64,000 nt of DNA from Shewanella donghaensis (GTDB lineage: Bacteria > Pseudomonadota > Gammaproteobacteria > Enterobacterales > Shewanellaceae), in assembly GCF_007567505.1 (NCBI RefSeq), contig NZ_CP041783.1:1550001-1614000 (forward strand). The letters run 5' to 3'. The notes under the pieces are model-generated. The model was not told the DNA's origin, ran no database searches, and saw only the letters and a program-made list of their open reading frames with translations. Position numbers and translations under genes: made by a program. Below are positions 33,280-44,511 of this stretch, in pieces; the stretch's first letter is position 1, and the number at the start of each line of letters is the position of its first letter.

Positions 33280-35232
33280 TTAACCTTGTAGTAAATGTTC
33301 CTCTGTCGCTTCTATCGAGCGTGGTTTACCGACAATCATAACGATATCCCGTCGCTCAAACACCCAATTATCAGGTGGCGGGCTTATTTCTTCGCCCTTA
33401 CGTCTAACACCACGAATTTCGACGCCTAGGCGTGACCAGGGAATATCAGCCATGCTTTTTCCAATAGCATCGGCACCGGTATCAAGCGCTACGGCATGCA
33501 GTAATTCTAAAGTGAAATCAGTATCTGCACCGGTGAAAAAACCATGTAAATATTGATAATGATTACGACGCTCTGATTCCAAACGCTTAATAATTCTTGG
33601 TAGCGGCACCCCACATTTATACAACACTTGAGATACCAGCATTAAGCTGCCTTCAAGTTTTTCAGGAATGACTTGGGTAGCCCCAGCTTCTTTCAAATTA
33701 TCAAGTTCTTCGTCATCTGTGGTGCGGACAATAATTTTAGTTTCTGGTGCTAACTTACGGGATAGTGCTAAACAGTCTTCAACTTGCCTTGAATCACCAA
33801 AAGTAATCACCACCATACTCGCGCGGCGAATACCGATTTGTTTTAACAAGCCCATCTTACAAGCATCGCCAAAAAATACTGGCTCTCCAGCGGCTTTTGC
33901 TTCTGATACTCGTGTTGGGTCTAAGTCCAAAACTACAAACGGAATCGCTTCGGTTTTTAAGAATCGCGCAATGGTTTGCCCTACTCGGCCATAACCCAGT
34001 ATCAACACTAAATCGCCATCTTCAGGTGGTGGAAGTGTAAACTCCTCTTCCATTTGTTCTTTGCTATTGGTTTTACCATCTATTTTACTAGCAATTTCGA
34101 CACTGTGCCGGACAAGCCAGGGAGCTATCGACATAGAAAGCACCGCAACCATCACTAATATCGTACTCATTTGAGTTTCGAGTAGCTCATAATTTACCGC
34201 TAACGCTAACAATACAAAGCTAAACTCACCAACTTGCGCCAAACTAATCGCAGTACTGAGCGCGACTTTAAATTGCTCACCACCTAACTTTAATAAGCCA
34301 AATACAACCAAAACTTTTGTGATTAATACCGCAAAGAGAATCAGTAAAATTTGCCACCAAAACTCAACGACGATAGCAAAGTCCAATAACATACCAATGG
34401 AGATAAAAAACAGTCCCATTAGCAGATCGCGAAATGGCCTAATATCAGCTTCTAACTGGCGGCGATACTGGCTTTCCCCTAATAACATCCCTGCAATAAA
34501 AGCGCCTAATGCCATTGAAAGTCCTAACCATTGGGTAAATGCACCTGTCACTAACACAACCACCAATGTCGATAATACAAACAGTTCATTAGATCGAGAA
34601 CGCGCCACTTCATCAAATATCCGCGGCAGAATCCATTTGCCAAATGACATCAGCCCGATAAAGGCCAAAATACCTGTCAATAAGCCCCAAGCAATATCAA
34701 GGAAACCGATAGGATCGCCATTAGTGGATAATAGCGGTAATACAATGAGCAGTGGGACTACGGCAATATCCTGAAATAACAACACACTGACAGACAGTTC
34801 ACCATGGCGACGACGCATCCATCCTTGTTCATTTACTAGTTTTAACACAATCGCCGTAGAAGACAGCGCCACCGCAGAACCGATGACCACTGCAGCAATC
34901 ATATTTTGCCCGAACATGAATGCGACTAATCCTGCAATTAATGCGGTGCAACTTACCTGCGCGCTACCAAGGCCAAATACAGTGCGGCGCATTGACCATA
35001 ATTTTGGTACAGAGAACTCCAACCCTAGACTAAACATCAACAGCACCACGCCGAGTTCGGCAACTGAGTGCATCTGATGCTGGGTAAACCAGTGAAAACC
35101 ACTCGGGCCACTAACAACACCAGTAAGAAGATAAGCAAGAATAGCTGGCAGTCCAAATCGTCTTAATAACGATATAGCAACGATAGCAATGACTAGCATT
35201 GAGAGAATATGGATAAAAAAACTGTGCTCCAT
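33280..35232 (-). CDS. CPA2-family K+/H+ antiporter with RCK domain (KefB/KefC-like)
   Basis: 650 residues. About twelve membrane helices over residues 1-380 form a CPA2 cation:proton antiporter. Then comes an RCK/TrkA-N Rossmann domain (LILGYGRVGQTIARFL near residue 410, with FFGDACKMGLLKQIGI) and a TrkA-C domain (residues ~570-650). In KefB/C the RCK domain binds glutathione adducts or nucleotides to gate K+ efflux. It has no KefF/G-type partner nearby and carries the extra TrkA-C domain, so gating ligands may differ; no gene symbol is assigned. Confidence 0.9.
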   Translation of the reverse strand: MEHSFFIHILSMLVIAIVAISLLRRFGLPAILAYLLTGVVSGPSGFHWFTQHQMHSVAELGVVLLMFSLGLEFSVPKLWSMRRTVFGLGSAQVSCTALIAGLVAFMFGQNMIAAVVIGSAVALSSTAIVLKLVNEQGWMRRRHGELSVSVLLFQDIAVVPLLIVLPLLSTNGDPIGFLDIAWGLLTGILAFIGLMSFGKWILPRIFDEVARSRSNELFVLSTLVVVLVTGAFTQWLGLSMALGAFIAGMLLGESQYRRQLEADIRPFRDLLMGLFFISIGMLLDFAIVVEFWWQILLILFAVLITKVLVVFGLLKLGGEQFKVALSTAISLAQVGEFSFVLLALAVNYELLETQMSTILVMVAVLSMSIAPWLVRHSVEIASKIDGKTNSKEQMEEEFTLPPPEDGDLVLILGYGRVGQTIARFLKTEAIPFVVLDLDPTRVSEAKAAGEPVFFGDACKMGLLKQIGIRRASMVVITFGDSRQVEDCLALSRKLAPETKIIVRTTDDEELDNLKEAGATQVIPEKLEGSLMLVSQVLYKCGVPLPRIIKRLESERRNHYQYLHGFFTGADTDFTLELLHAVALDTGADAIGKSMADIPWSRLGVEIRGVRRKGEEISPPPDNWVFERRDIVMIVGKPRSIEATEEHLLQG

Positions 35233-35336
35233 AAATGCATGTTCTCCGAGTCAAAAAAATAACGATGAAAGAAACAGTCTATTAATAAACCAATTCATTA
35301 ACAATAACCACATGAAAATAATAAACAATTAAAACT

Positions 35337-35352
35337 AGGCACACTTCTTGCT
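35337..35352 (+). promoter_or_regulatory. Near-perfect sigma-54 promoter of the diguanylate cyclase gene
   Basis: AGGCACACTTCTTGCT fits TGGCACR-N4-TTGCW at every position but the first. It lies 60 bp before the GGDEF gene start. No TTCGCA-N3-TGCAA box was seen upstream, so the activator may differ from that of the exopolysaccharide units. Confidence 0.8.
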
Positions 35353-35411
35353 TTTAATTCAACAGGTGCAACTGCAACTTTTACGTTTAGAAACACATTG
35401 AGGTACTACAT

Positions 35412-36308
35412 ATGGATTACGCCGCAACTTCACATGCATATCCAGAACAAATAATAGATAAATCATCACTTTACGGAAGTGTTCCATATGTAGATCAAGA
35501 AAGTAGCCTGATGCAAATCCTGCAACAATTGCACGCAAGCCTAGACCCAAGAACAGTCTTTGCCAGTTACGGCAAAGTGGTAGGACAACTATTGCCGATC
35601 TGCGGTTTACAGCTCAATCACCAACTAAAAATTAACTGGGGTCGTTGTCACGGCTTGAACGTACAACGCGTGGTCAGTGGCTTTGGCGAACCTTATAGCA
35701 TCAAATACTTTTTGTCTTCACCGTTAACACCAAGTCAAACATTACAATTAAATGCGTTAGAAAGTTTGTTCAATCAGCCATTTCTAAATGCTTTTAAGTT
35801 CAATGAAATGTCTAATCAAGCCATGTTTGATGCATTAACAGGTCTTGGGAATCGCTATTATTATCGTCAAAGCATTAAGAGTGCGCTAGCAAGAGCTAGC
35901 AGGAATCAAGGCCACGTTTCACTTATGGTGCTCGATTTAGATAATTTCAAAGGCTTAAATGATCAATACGGCCATAGACTGGGTGATACTGTTTTAAAAG
36001 AGTTTGCTGAACTGTTAAATGACGCTATTCGTAACACCGATCAAGCCTTCAGAATTGGCGGTGATGAATTTATTATTATAGCCCAAGGAAAGGAACATAC
36101 GCTGACACCATTGTGTGAACGTATTATAGAAGCGATGAACGTGCATCCATTAATGAGTTCTTTTACTGTTCAATGCAGTATTGGGGTCGCAGAACTACAA
36201 CAGAAACAATCACAAGATAAACTCTACGAAACTGCGGATATCGCTTTATATGCTGCAAAAGCGGATGGGAAAAATTGCTATAAATTAAGCCAACAAATAA
36301 ATGCCTAA
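35412..36308 (+). CDS. Diguanylate cyclase (GGDEF)
   Basis: 298 residues. A C-terminal GGDEF domain (~140-298) with LTGLGNRYYYRQ at its start, LDLDNFKGLNDQYGH, and the intact active site RIGGDEF. An RNTD motif five residues before GGDEF forms the inhibitory I-site, so product feedback by c-di-GMP is expected. The N-terminal ~130 residues hold no membrane helix and no recognised sensor, only a GAF-like look. Soluble enzyme. GAGG precedes the ATG. Its last 24 bp overlap the convergent tilS gene. Confidence 0.93.
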   Translation: MDYAATSHAYPEQIIDKSSLYGSVPYVDQESSLMQILQQLHASLDPRTVFASYGKVVGQLLPICGLQLNHQLKINWGRCHGLNVQRVVSGFGEPYSIKYFLSSPLTPSQTLQLNALESLFNQPFLNAFKFNEMSNQAMFDALTGLGNRYYYRQSIKSALARASRNQGHVSLMVLDLDNFKGLNDQYGHRLGDTVLKEFAELLNDAIRNTDQAFRIGGDEFIIIAQGKEHTLTPLCERIIEAMNVHPLMSSFTVQCSIGVAELQQKQSQDKLYETADIALYAAKADGKNCYKLSQQINA

Positions 36309-37697
36309 TTCATTTTCTTCAGCCAAAAAGCGTTTATCCACCCAAAAACCAACAGCTGCAACCAACGTATCATTGTAAAATACTAATGGTATTTTACTTC
36401 GCTGCCAATATGGTACAGATAACTCCTGCCATAGTTTTTTAAGCTCGCGGCCTTTATCCCTAAAATGCGGCTGACAACGAATACTCCCCTTAGCGCCATA
36501 TGCAATAGTCACGTTGGCAGAACTCGCTAGCTTCAGCCTTATGCCCTCTTTCGCTATTTTTAATAAATATCTTGTATTACCAAGAGCCACATCCAATTGC
36601 TGAGTGTCACCTGTAAACAACAACTCAATTTGAGTCGCTAAGTTATCGTCTCCAGAATCATCTGCACTGAGCAAATTTAAAACTTCATGCTTGTTAATTT
36701 GGGGCACTAAAAAAGCTTTACCATTAAAACGTTTTATCGCGTAATCACCACAATTGACATCAACCTTGGCATCATCGGCTGCGTTAATGAGTTGATGTAA
36801 AACCTGCTCTAATTGAGATTGTGAAGGTGCATTAAAACCTAAGTAGTGGGTGTAACCACGAAATAGTAAAGCTTGCCATTGAGCAGTTTGGCTAGATAAT
36901 TCGACTAATTTGAAAGCGGGTAATTCAAAACGGGTTGAGGTGTCTAGCCATAACGGTAAGCGATTACCTACTTCGTGTTCGATAACTTCTTGTTGTTCAG
37001 CACAAAGTTTGGCACTGCGTGATGCGGTAGCCGTAATACTTGGCCAGCGTTTTTTTAATAACGGGATGATTTCTAAACGAAGAAAGTTGCGGTCAAATTG
37101 CACATCTTTATTACTTTCATCTTCAATATGACAAAGTTGTTTTTGCTGCGCAAAAGCTTCAATGTCCTGCCGCGTAAAATCAAGCAGAGGCCGAACTATC
37201 CAGCTGTGTAAATTAAACGCTTGAATCACGCCCATTGATGCAAGACCTTTTGGCCCTTGCCCTCTTTTTAACGCGAGTAGAAGTGTTTCAAGTTGATCAT
37301 CTTGATGGTGGGCGGTGAGTAACACGTCGCCTTTATTAAGGTACTTTTTAAAGACACCGTAACGCGCATCGCGCGCGACCGCTTCTAAACTTTGTCTTGG
37401 GGCTTTTTGTAAGCGAACCCTTTCAACCTGAATAGGTAACTGATATTTCTGGGCTTGGCTTATACAATGATTAGCCCACACATCCGCATTGTCGCTCAAG
37501 CCATGATGAACATGAACTAGCAAACAACTGATATGAGGGTATTGTTGAGAGAACTGGCTCAGACCATAAGCAAGGCATTCAGAATCAACACCACCACTGT
37601 AAGCTAATACTAACTTCGCCTGTGGTAGTGCGTTTATTAACGGTAGCGTTTGAGCTTCGATTGCTTTGCCAATATCTATACTTATTTTATCGTTCAC
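36285..37697 (-). CDS. tilS: tRNA(Ile)-lysidine synthase
   Basis: 470 residues. The ATP-pyrophosphatase loop SGGVDS lies near residue 31, followed by HVHHGLSDNADVWA and the HHQDDQLETLLLALKRG segment, all typical of TilS. The C-terminal domain (~360-470) is the long form of gammaproteobacteria. It makes lysidine at C34 of the AUA-reading tRNA-Ile, an essential step. It sits 72 bp downstream of dnaE on the same strand; accA, which lies between these two genes in E. coli, is absent here. Confidence 0.96.
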   Translation of the reverse strand: MNDKISIDIGKAIEAQTLPLINALPQAKLVLAYSGGVDSECLAYGLSQFSQQYPHISCLLVHVHHGLSDNADVWANHCISQAQKYQLPIQVERVRLQKAPRQSLEAVARDARYGVFKKYLNKGDVLLTAHHQDDQLETLLLALKRGQGPKGLASMGVIQAFNLHSWIVRPLLDFTRQDIEAFAQQKQLCHIEDESNKDVQFDRNFLRLEIIPLLKKRWPSITATASRSAKLCAEQQEVIEHEVGNRLPLWLDTSTRFELPAFKLVELSSQTAQWQALLFRGYTHYLGFNAPSQSQLEQVLHQLINAADDAKVDVNCGDYAIKRFNGKAFLVPQINKHEVLNLLSADDSGDDNLATQIELLFTGDTQQLDVALGNTRYLLKIAKEGIRLKLASSANVTIAYGAKGSIRCQPHFRDKGRELKKLWQELSVPYWQRSKIPLVFYNDTLVAAVGFWVDKRFLAEENELGIYLLA

Positions 37698-37769
37698 TCT
37701 ATCGCCCAGTTTTTTTCATGATTAAAATGCCTTTCGACGTAAATCAGCATTAATTGTTAACTGACGTCA

Positions 37770-40700
37770 TCAGTTAAAAACGATTTTTACGTTGTTTGAA
37801 CCGACTAAGGTTTCAATGGCTAACATTAATTCATCTGTGGGATTAACTCGCCATTCATCACCCAAGCGAAGTTGCCCTGCAGCTTCTTGTTGCTGATAGT
37901 GGATAATCACCGGCACACTGCCGTTTTTCCAAGGTGTTAATGCCTGTTCAAACTGCTCTAGCCAAGCTTGGTTAATGTCATCTGCTGCAATATTGATTTC
38001 AACCGCATTGGCAAAATGGCTGCGCGCTTCTCCTATTTCAATGATATTGCGGGCAGTCATTCGATTGCCGCCAGCAAAATCATCAAAACTGACTTCACCT
38101 TCACAAATGAGAATTTTATCTTTTTCTAACAGGTGGTTAAATTTTTCAAATGCTTCAGTAAATAACATCACTTCTAAACGGGAGCTTTTATCATCTAAAG
38201 TCACTAAACCCATTTTAGACCCACGTTTGGTAATCATCACTCTTGTCGCAATAACTAACCCAGCAGCCTTCATGGTTTTACCACGGTCTGTAGGATGAAC
38301 GTCTTTTAAGCGTCCTGAAGTATATTGCCTTAACTCTTTTAAATATTGATTTATCGGATGACCCGTTAAGTATAGCCCTAGGGTATCTCGCTCACCTTCT
38401 AGCCACACTTTATCTGGCCATGGTGTACATTCAACAAAGTTTTGCTTGTTGTCTTCTGGTTCTGAATTCAATAGCCCAAACATATCATTTTGGCCAATAG
38501 CTTCAGCTTTATTATGCTGTGCGGCTGCAAGTATCGCTTCAGGTAATGTCGCCACCATTGCAGCGCGATGAGGACCTAAGTTATCTAATGCTCCGGCACA
38601 GATCAGTTTTTCAATGATTCGTTTATTGAGTTTCTTAAGATCGATACGAGCACAGAAATCGAATAAGTCGGTAAATGGTCCATCTTTGCGAGCTTTAAGA
38701 ATTGAATCAACTGGGCCATCGCCGACACCTTTAATCGCGCCAATACCGTAAACAATATTACGGTCTTCATCGACAGTAAATTTGAATAAGCCTTTGTTCA
38801 CATCAGGTGGGATAAGTGGCAACCCCATACGTTCACATTCATCAACCAAGATGACAATCTTGTCAGTATTATCCATGTCGGCAGACATTACCGCTGCCAT
38901 AAACTCTGCAGGGAAATGCGTTTTTAACCATAAGGTTTGATATGAAACTAAAGCGTAAGCTGCTGAGTGAGATTTGTTAAAACCGTAACCCGCAAATTTT
39001 TCAACCAGATCGAAAATTTTCATCGACAGGTCGCCATCGACCCCATTATTTACTGAGCCTTCTTTAAAAGTACCCCGTTGTTTAGCCATTTCTTCAGGCT
39101 TTTTCTTACCCATGGCACGACGCAACATATCTGCGCCACCCAAGGTATAGCCAGCAAGTACCTGGGCAATTTGCATTACCTGTTCTTGGTACAAGATAAT
39201 ACCGTAGGTTGGCTCTAGCAACTCTTGCAATGATTCATGCTGATATTCAGCATCAGGATAAGATACCGCTTCTCGACCATGCTTACGCTCGATGAAGTTA
39301 TCGACCATGCCTGACTGCAATGGGCCCGGTCTAAACAGTGCCACGAGTGCAATCATATCTTCGAAACTGTCAGGTTGAAGACGTTTGATCAAGTCCTTCA
39401 TACCGCGTGATTCTAACTGGAATACCGCTGTGGTTTCGTAACGTTGTAATAGTCTGAATGATTTAGGATCATCTAACGGAATGGATTCAATTCGAACCAC
39501 TTCCTTGCCTTCTTTTAATTGGCGAGGATTGATCATTTGCAACGCCCAATCAATAATCGTCAGTGTTCTCAAGCCCAAGAAATCGAATTTAACTAAGCCC
39601 GCAGTTTCAACATCGTTCTTATCAAACTGAGTAACTGGGTTTAACCCTTCAGCATCACAGTAAAGTGGGGCAAAATCAGTAATAACCGTCGGTGAAATAA
39701 CCACACCACCGGCATGCTTACCGGCGTTACGAGTCACGCCCTCAAGGCGACGGCACATATCAATAAGTTCACGAACATCATCATCAGCGTTATAGGCTTC
39801 AGGCAATGAAGGTTCCACTTCAAAAGCTTTGGTTAACGTCATCCCGGGCTCTGCGGGGATCATTTTAGTTAATCGTTCAACAAATCCATAAGGATGGCCT
39901 AAAGCTCGGCCCACATCCCGTACAACCGCTTTCGCCGCCATAGTACCGAAGGTTATAATTTGTGATACCGCATCTCGCCCATACAATTCAGCGACATGAT
40001 CAATAACTTCATCACGCCTATCCATACAGAAATCGACATCGAAATCGGGCATTGATACACGCTCAGGGTTTAGAAAGCGTTCAAACAGTAAGTCATATTC
40101 TAATGGGTCTAAATCTGTAATTTTAAGAGCATATGCCACAAGTGAACCAGCACCAGAACCACGTCCAGGACCGACTGGAATGTCGTTATCTTTACCCCAT
40201 TGAATGAACTCCATTACGATGAGAAAGTAACCAGGGAAACCCATTTGGTTAATAACTTTAAGTTCAATTTCAAGGCGCTCATCATATTCAGGACGTTTTT
40301 CTAAACGATCCTTTTCATCAGGAAATAAAAATTCTAATCGTTCTTCTAAGCCTTTTTCTGAGACTTCAACAAGAAAGTCCTCAATCGTTAAGTCACCTGT
40401 TGGGAAGTTAGGTAAGAAGTATTCATTTAAACGTATGGTGACATTACAGCGCTTAGCAATCTCAACACTATTAGCTAAAGCTGAAGGAATATCCGCGAAT
40501 AATTCGCACATTTCCTCTTCTGTACGCAGGTATTGTTCTTTACTGTAAAGTTTAGGTCTTCGAGGATCAGCTAATGTAAAACCATCATGAATTGCCACCC
40601 GTATTTCATGGGAATCAAAATCATCTGCTTTTAAAAATACCACCTGATTAGTTGCTACAACTGGCAATTCGTTATCAGAAGCAAGCTTAACGGCCATATG

Positions 40701-41246
40701 CAGATAACGTTCTTCGTCTTTTCGATTCGTGCGAATGAGTTCTAAGAAGTAACGGTTTTCGAAATGCGTTTTATAGAAATCAACAAGTTGCTCTACTTGC
40801 GTTTCGTTACCCTTTAATAGTGCTTTACCAACGTCGCCATCTTTAGCTCCTGAAAGAATCAAGATACCTTTATTAAACTTAACCAACCATTCTTGATCAA
40901 TGACGACACGGTCTTTAATTTGTCCCCGTAAATAGGCTTCACTTATTAGCTGAGTCAGACTTTGATAGCCTTCATTATCTAGAGCAATAACCGTCAGCGC
41001 ACAAAATTCATTATCAAATCCAGGCACTTTCATCCAAAAATCAGCACCAACAATAGGCTTGATGCCTGCACTATGACATCCACCATAGAATTTCACTAAT
41101 CCACAAAAGTTATTTTGGTCTGTTATGCCAAGTGCCCCCATGCCCAATTCTTGAGCCTTGGCAATAATGGGTTTTACTTTTGCCACACCGTCACACATGG
41201 AAAAATCACTGTGGACGCGAAGATGGGTAAATCGAGGATCTGACAT
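37770..41246 (-). CDS. dnaE: DNA polymerase III alpha subunit
   Basis: 1158 residues, against 1160 in E. coli. The N-terminal PHP domain starts [17 protein letters not shown]. The polymerase palm holds the acidic catalytic residues in [18 protein letters not shown] (~residue 400), preceded by [17 protein letters not shown]. Later come the helix-hairpin-helix and OB-fold regions. It is the replicative polymerase of the chromosome and binds the beta clamp. It follows rnhB after a 193-bp gap with no visible terminator. A hairpin (TTAACTGA / TCAGTTAA) overlaps its stop codon but lacks a T-run. Confidence 0.98.
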   Translation of the reverse strand: MSDPRFTHLRVHSDFSMCDGVAKVKPIIAKAQELGMGALGITDQNNFCGLVKFYGGCHSAGIKPIVGADFWMKVPGFDNEFCALTVIALDNEGYQSLTQLISEAYLRGQIKDRVVIDQEWLVKFNKGILILSGAKDGDVGKALLKGNETQVEQLVDFYKTHFENRYFLELIRTNRKDEERYLHMAVKLASDNELPVVATNQVVFLKADDFDSHEIRVAIHDGFTLADPRRPKLYSKEQYLRTEEEMCELFADIPSALANSVEIAKRCNVTIRLNEYFLPNFPTGDLTIEDFLVEVSEKGLEERLEFLFPDEKDRLEKRPEYDERLEIELKVINQMGFPGYFLIVMEFIQWGKDNDIPVGPGRGSGAGSLVAYALKITDLDPLEYDLLFERFLNPERVSMPDFDVDFCMDRRDEVIDHVAELYGRDAVSQIITFGTMAAKAVVRDVGRALGHPYGFVERLTKMIPAEPGMTLTKAFEVEPSLPEAYNADDDVRELIDMCRRLEGVTRNAGKHAGGVVISPTVITDFAPLYCDAEGLNPVTQFDKNDVETAGLVKFDFLGLRTLTIIDWALQMINPRQLKEGKEVVRIESIPLDDPKSFRLLQRYETTAVFQLESRGMKDLIKRLQPDSFEDMIALVALFRPGPLQSGMVDNFIERKHGREAVSYPDAEYQHESLQELLEPTYGIILYQEQVMQIAQVLAGYTLGGADMLRRAMGKKKPEEMAKQRGTFKEGSVNNGVDGDLSMKIFDLVEKFAGYGFNKSHSAAYALVSYQTLWLKTHFPAEFMAAVMSADMDNTDKIVILVDECERMGLPLIPPDVNKGLFKFTVDEDRNIVYGIGAIKGVGDGPVDSILKARKDGPFTDLFDFCARIDLKKLNKRIIEKLICAGALDNLGPHRAAMVATLPEAILAAAQHNKAEAIGQNDMFGLLNSEPEDNKQNFVECTPWPDKVWLEGERDTLGLYLTGHPINQYLKELRQYTSGRLKDVHPTDRGKTMKAAGLVIATRVMITKRGSKMGLVTLDDKSSRLEVMLFTEAFEKFNHLLEKDKILICEGEVSFDDFAGGNRMTARNIIEIGEARSHFANAVEINIAADDINQAWLEQFEQALTPWKNGSVPVIIHYQQQEAAGQLRLGDEWRVNPTDELMLAIETLVGSNNVKIVFN

Positions 41247-41439
41247 AGATTATGGTATCTTTGGAATGCATTATTAAAAGGAAAAATCGCCAACCAGATT
41301 AACAAACTACCCTGGTTTTTAATAGGTAAATAAAACAGAATTTGTTGCTTCGAAAAATGAAAAAATGACCCTAAAGCGACAGAGCTTAATAGAGGATATG
41401 ACAAAAACTAGCTAACTTTACGAATAGATAAGTTGATAT

Positions 41440-42072
41440 TTATTGATGTTTTACAAGGGCCGCCATTACCGGCTTAAAGCTTTTCCGGTGTTCATCAAGT
41501 ACACCATGTTCTTCTAAGGCTTCAAAATGGGCTTTGGTTGGGTAACCTTTGTGTTTAGCAAAACCGTATTGTGGATAGCGAGTATCAAGCTCTGCCATCT
41601 CCCGATCGCGAGTCACTTTAGCAATAATTGATGCGGCGCTAATTGCAGCAACTAAGCCATCACCTTTGATAATGGCATGACTGCTTATACCAAATTCTGG
41701 TGAGCGATTGCCATCCACTAACACTCGCTCAGGTGTAATCGGTAAACCGTGCACAGCCCGCTGCATAGCTAACATGGTTGCATGCAATATATTCAGGTCA
41801 TCAATTTCTACAGGTGATGCTCGTCCTACACTAATGGCTAAAGCTTTATCCATAATTTCAATAAACAAAGCTTCACGGCGCTTCTCTGAAAGTTTTTTAG
41901 AATCATTGAGCCCAAGAACCGGATTATTTGGATCTAATATTACCGCAGCGGTGACTACGTCACCCACTAATGGCCCACGGCCTACTTCATCAACACCAGC
42001 CACAACTCCGCGGCTAATATGTTTAACTTGTTTAGGCGTGATATCTTTAATAACAGCAGGAATTAGACTCAT
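41440..42072 (-). CDS. rnhB: Ribonuclease HII
   Basis: 210 residues, a usual length. The type 2 RNase H signature [15 protein letters not shown] with the first two catalytic acids is near the N-terminus. [13 protein letters not shown] and the C-terminal [11 protein letters not shown] segment are conserved. It incises at single ribonucleotides in DNA and removes RNA of hybrids. Its start codon overlaps the lpxB stop by one base, so the two are translationally coupled, as in many gammaproteobacteria. Confidence 0.97.
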   Translation of the reverse strand: MSLIPAVIKDITPKQVKHISRGVVAGVDEVGRGPLVGDVVTAAVILDPNNPVLGLNDSKKLSEKRREALFIEIMDKALAISVGRASPVEIDDLNILHATMLAMQRAVHGLPITPERVLVDGNRSPEFGISSHAIIKGDGLVAAISAASIIAKVTRDREMAELDTRYPQYGFAKHKGYPTKAHFEALEEHGVLDEHRKSFKPVMAALVKHQ

Positions 42073-43238
42073 TAAACTGACTCTTGTGATTGATGGTCGT
42101 TAATAACTTTAATTACCGCATCAGCAGCTCGATCACTCGCATTACAACGAAGTGTTAGATGCATTTTTTCAAACTCTGCTTTTAAGGGAGCAAAATCGAT
42201 ATTTAACTGATCAACAACGGCTGCTGCAATGTTGTGCTCATTGCATTCGTCTTGCACAACTTCAGGGATTAATGCGCGGTTAGCTAATAAATTAGGCAAT
42301 GAGTAATGTTCAAGGCTCATAAGCCTCTTAGCGATGCTATATGTAAGTCCATTAACTCTGTATGACATTACAGTCGGACGTTTAACTAACATCGCTTCTA
42401 AAGCGGCTGTACCTGAGGCTAATAGAATGACATCAGATGCGGCCATGACTTCCCGAGATTGACCTTCTATCAACTCAATTTCTAAATCTGGTGCAAACTC
42501 TTTAAGCGCGGCAACAAATTGTTCCCTACGGGCTTGGTTGACTAATGGCGTGACAAATTTAATGTCTGGGTATTTTTGTTTAACAATGACGATGGCTTTG
42601 ATGAATGGTTCAGCGAGTTGTTTGAGCTCACCCGCGCGAGAACCGGGTAAAACAGCAAGGTATTCAGCCGTTGGATCTAACCCAAGTAATTTTCGTGCGA
42701 CTAACTTATCGCTGTGCATTGGGATGTCATCAGCAAGTGTGTGACCAACAAAAGTACATGGAACTTGGTATTTATCGTAAAAAGCCTTTTCAAATGGTAA
42801 TAGCGATAACACCATATCTGTGGCTTTAGCTATCTTAAAAATACGCTTGTGACGCCATGCCCATACTGAAGGACTAACATAATGAACCGTTTTAATGCCT
42901 TTATTTTTAAGCTTTAACTCTAGACCTATATTAAAATCTGGTGCATCTATACCGATAAAACAATCAGGGTTAGCTACGCATATTTTTTCAATTAGTCTTG
43001 CTCTTACTTTGAGTAATCGAGGTAGTCGACCAAGGACTTCAACGATTCCCATCACAGCTAATTCTTCATAGGAAAAATAGCTTTCAAAGCCGAGCGCTTC
43101 CATTTGTGGGCCACCGATACCGATAAAACGAGCATCAGGATAATGTGTTTTTAAGGATTTAATTAATCCAGCGCCAAGAATATCGCCGGAGAGTTCTCCG
43201 GCGACCATAGCAAAAATACGAGGGGTATTATTTGTCAT
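42072..43238 (-). CDS. lpxB: Lipid-A-disaccharide synthase
   Basis: 388 residues from the ATG at 43238; a TTG at 43244 would add two. GT19 family: it joins UDP-2,3-diacylglucosamine to lipid X to form the lipid A disaccharide at the inner membrane. Recognised by [36 protein letters not shown], the [13 protein letters not shown] segment and [20 protein letters not shown]. It sits between lpxA (8 bp) and rnhB (1-bp overlap) in the standard order. Confidence 0.97.
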   Translation of the reverse strand: MTNNTPRIFAMVAGELSGDILGAGLIKSLKTHYPDARFIGIGGPQMEALGFESYFSYEELAVMGIVEVLGRLPRLLKVRARLIEKICVANPDCFIGIDAPDFNIGLELKLKNKGIKTVHYVSPSVWAWRHKRIFKIAKATDMVLSLLPFEKAFYDKYQVPCTFVGHTLADDIPMHSDKLVARKLLGLDPTAEYLAVLPGSRAGELKQLAEPFIKAIVIVKQKYPDIKFVTPLVNQARREQFVAALKEFAPDLEIELIEGQSREVMAASDVILLASGTAALEAMLVKRPTVMSYRVNGLTYSIAKRLMSLEHYSLPNLLANRALIPEVVQDECNEHNIAAAVVDQLNIDFAPLKAEFEKMHLTLRCNASDRAADAVIKVINDHQSQESV

Positions 43239-43246
43239 TTCCAAAA

Positions 43247-44017
43247 CTATCGAATGATTCCGCGTGATGAGCTATTGATAAACTCAACCATATTTTTAAC
43301 GTATTCATCAGAGTTTGCATCATCACGGATCTCATTCAACGCTTCTTCAATCGTTAAACTTTTACGATATAACGATTTGTAAGTGCGACGAATAGCATGT
43401 TGGGTTTCTTTAGTGAAATCGCGACGCTTTAAACCTTCAACGTTCAGACCTCTTGGGATAGCTGGGCTACCGGCCGCCATAACAAACGGTGGAACATCCT
43501 GGAAAATAGTTGAAGAACCAGCAGCAAAGGCATGCGCGCCAATGTGTACAAACTGATGAACTCCGGTCATGCCACCTAAAATAACCCAATCACCAACATG
43601 TACATGTCCAGCAATAGAAGCATTATTTGCCATAATGATGTTATCGCCTAACACACAGTCATGAGCAATATGCACATAAGCCATAAGCAGGTTATTTGAA
43701 CCGATACGAGTTTCACTATTATCCTGAATGGTGCCACGATGGATGGTCACATTCTCACGAATAATATTATTATCACCCATAATCAAACGAGTTGGCTCAC
43801 CGGCATATTTCTTATCTTGGCATTCTTCACCGACTGATGAGAATTGGAAAAAACGATTTCCTTTTCCAATAACACTTGGGCCTTTAATCACAACATGTGA
43901 ACTAACCCAAGTATCATCACCTAGCTCAACATCTGCGCCGATATAGCTCCAAGGGCCAATAGTAACGTTGTTACCAATTTTTGCATCTGGATGTACGAAT
44001 GCTAACTTATCAATCAC
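43247..44017 (-). CDS. lpxA: UDP-GlcNAc acyltransferase
   Basis: 256 residues, a left-handed beta-helix of hexapeptide repeats ([20 protein letters not shown]) followed by a helical C-terminus. The catalytic His lies in [15 protein letters not shown]. It transfers an R-3-hydroxyacyl chain from ACP to UDP-GlcNAc, the first step of lipid A synthesis. It overlaps fabZ by four bases (ATGA), so translation is coupled to the fatty-acid enzyme that draws on the same hydroxyacyl pool. Confidence 0.97.
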   Translation of the reverse strand: MIDKLAFVHPDAKIGNNVTIGPWSYIGADVELGDDTWVSSHVVIKGPSVIGKGNRFFQFSSVGEECQDKKYAGEPTRLIMGDNNIIRENVTIHRGTIQDNSETRIGSNNLLMAYVHIAHDCVLGDNIIMANNASIAGHVHVGDWVILGGMTGVHQFVHIGAHAFAAGSSTIFQDVPPFVMAAGSPAIPRGLNVEGLKRRDFTKETQHAIRRTYKSLYRKSLTIEEALNEIRDDANSDEYVKNMVEFINSSSRGIIR

Positions 44018-44475
44018 TTGTTGATCTCTCTACGTGCACACATGATTTCAGCAGAACAGGCTAGTTCTCCATCGACGTATGCTTCGCCTTCAAATACACC
44101 AATCCCTCGGCGCTCTTTAATCATTTTAACGTGGAAATGAATTTGATCACCTGGAGAAATCACACGCTTAAAACGTGCTTTATCAATACCTGCCAGTAAA
44201 TATAAAACATCCGGAGATGGCTCTGGGCTCATGGTTTTAAATGCAAGCAGACCAGTAGCTTGTGCCATAGCTTCAATAACTAAAACACCTGGCATAACAG
44301 GTTTTACAGGGAAGTGACCTTGAAAAAAAGGTTCATTAAACGTTACGTTCTTAATTGCATGTAATGACTCACCAACGGTATAGTCAAGAACACGATCAAC
44401 TAATAAAAATGGGTATCTATGAGGAAGATATTGCAGAATTTCTTCAATATCCATGGTATTCAATTGGTTTGACAC
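44014..44475 (-). CDS. fabZ: 3-hydroxyacyl-ACP dehydratase
   Basis: 153 residues, a single hot-dog fold. The active-site segment [22 protein letters not shown] carries the catalytic His and Glu, and [12 protein letters not shown] is the usual N-terminal motif. It dehydrates 3-hydroxyacyl-ACP in fatty acid elongation, competing with LpxA and LpxD for the substrate, which explains its place between them. It lies 36 bp from lpxD. Confidence 0.97.
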   Translation of the reverse strand: MSNQLNTMDIEEILQYLPHRYPFLLVDRVLDYTVGESLHAIKNVTFNEPFFQGHFPVKPVMPGVLVIEAMAQATGLLAFKTMSPEPSPDVLYLLAGIDKARFKRVISPGDQIHFHVKMIKERRGIGVFEGEAYVDGELACSAEIMCARREINK

Positions 44476-44511
44476 GCTTAAGTCCTCGCTATGGCAATAA
44501 TGCCATGACTT

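Noticed and set aside
33668..34774. Forward frames opposite the antiporter gene
   Set aside because: Low-complexity antisense shadows of a clear CPA2 antiporter.
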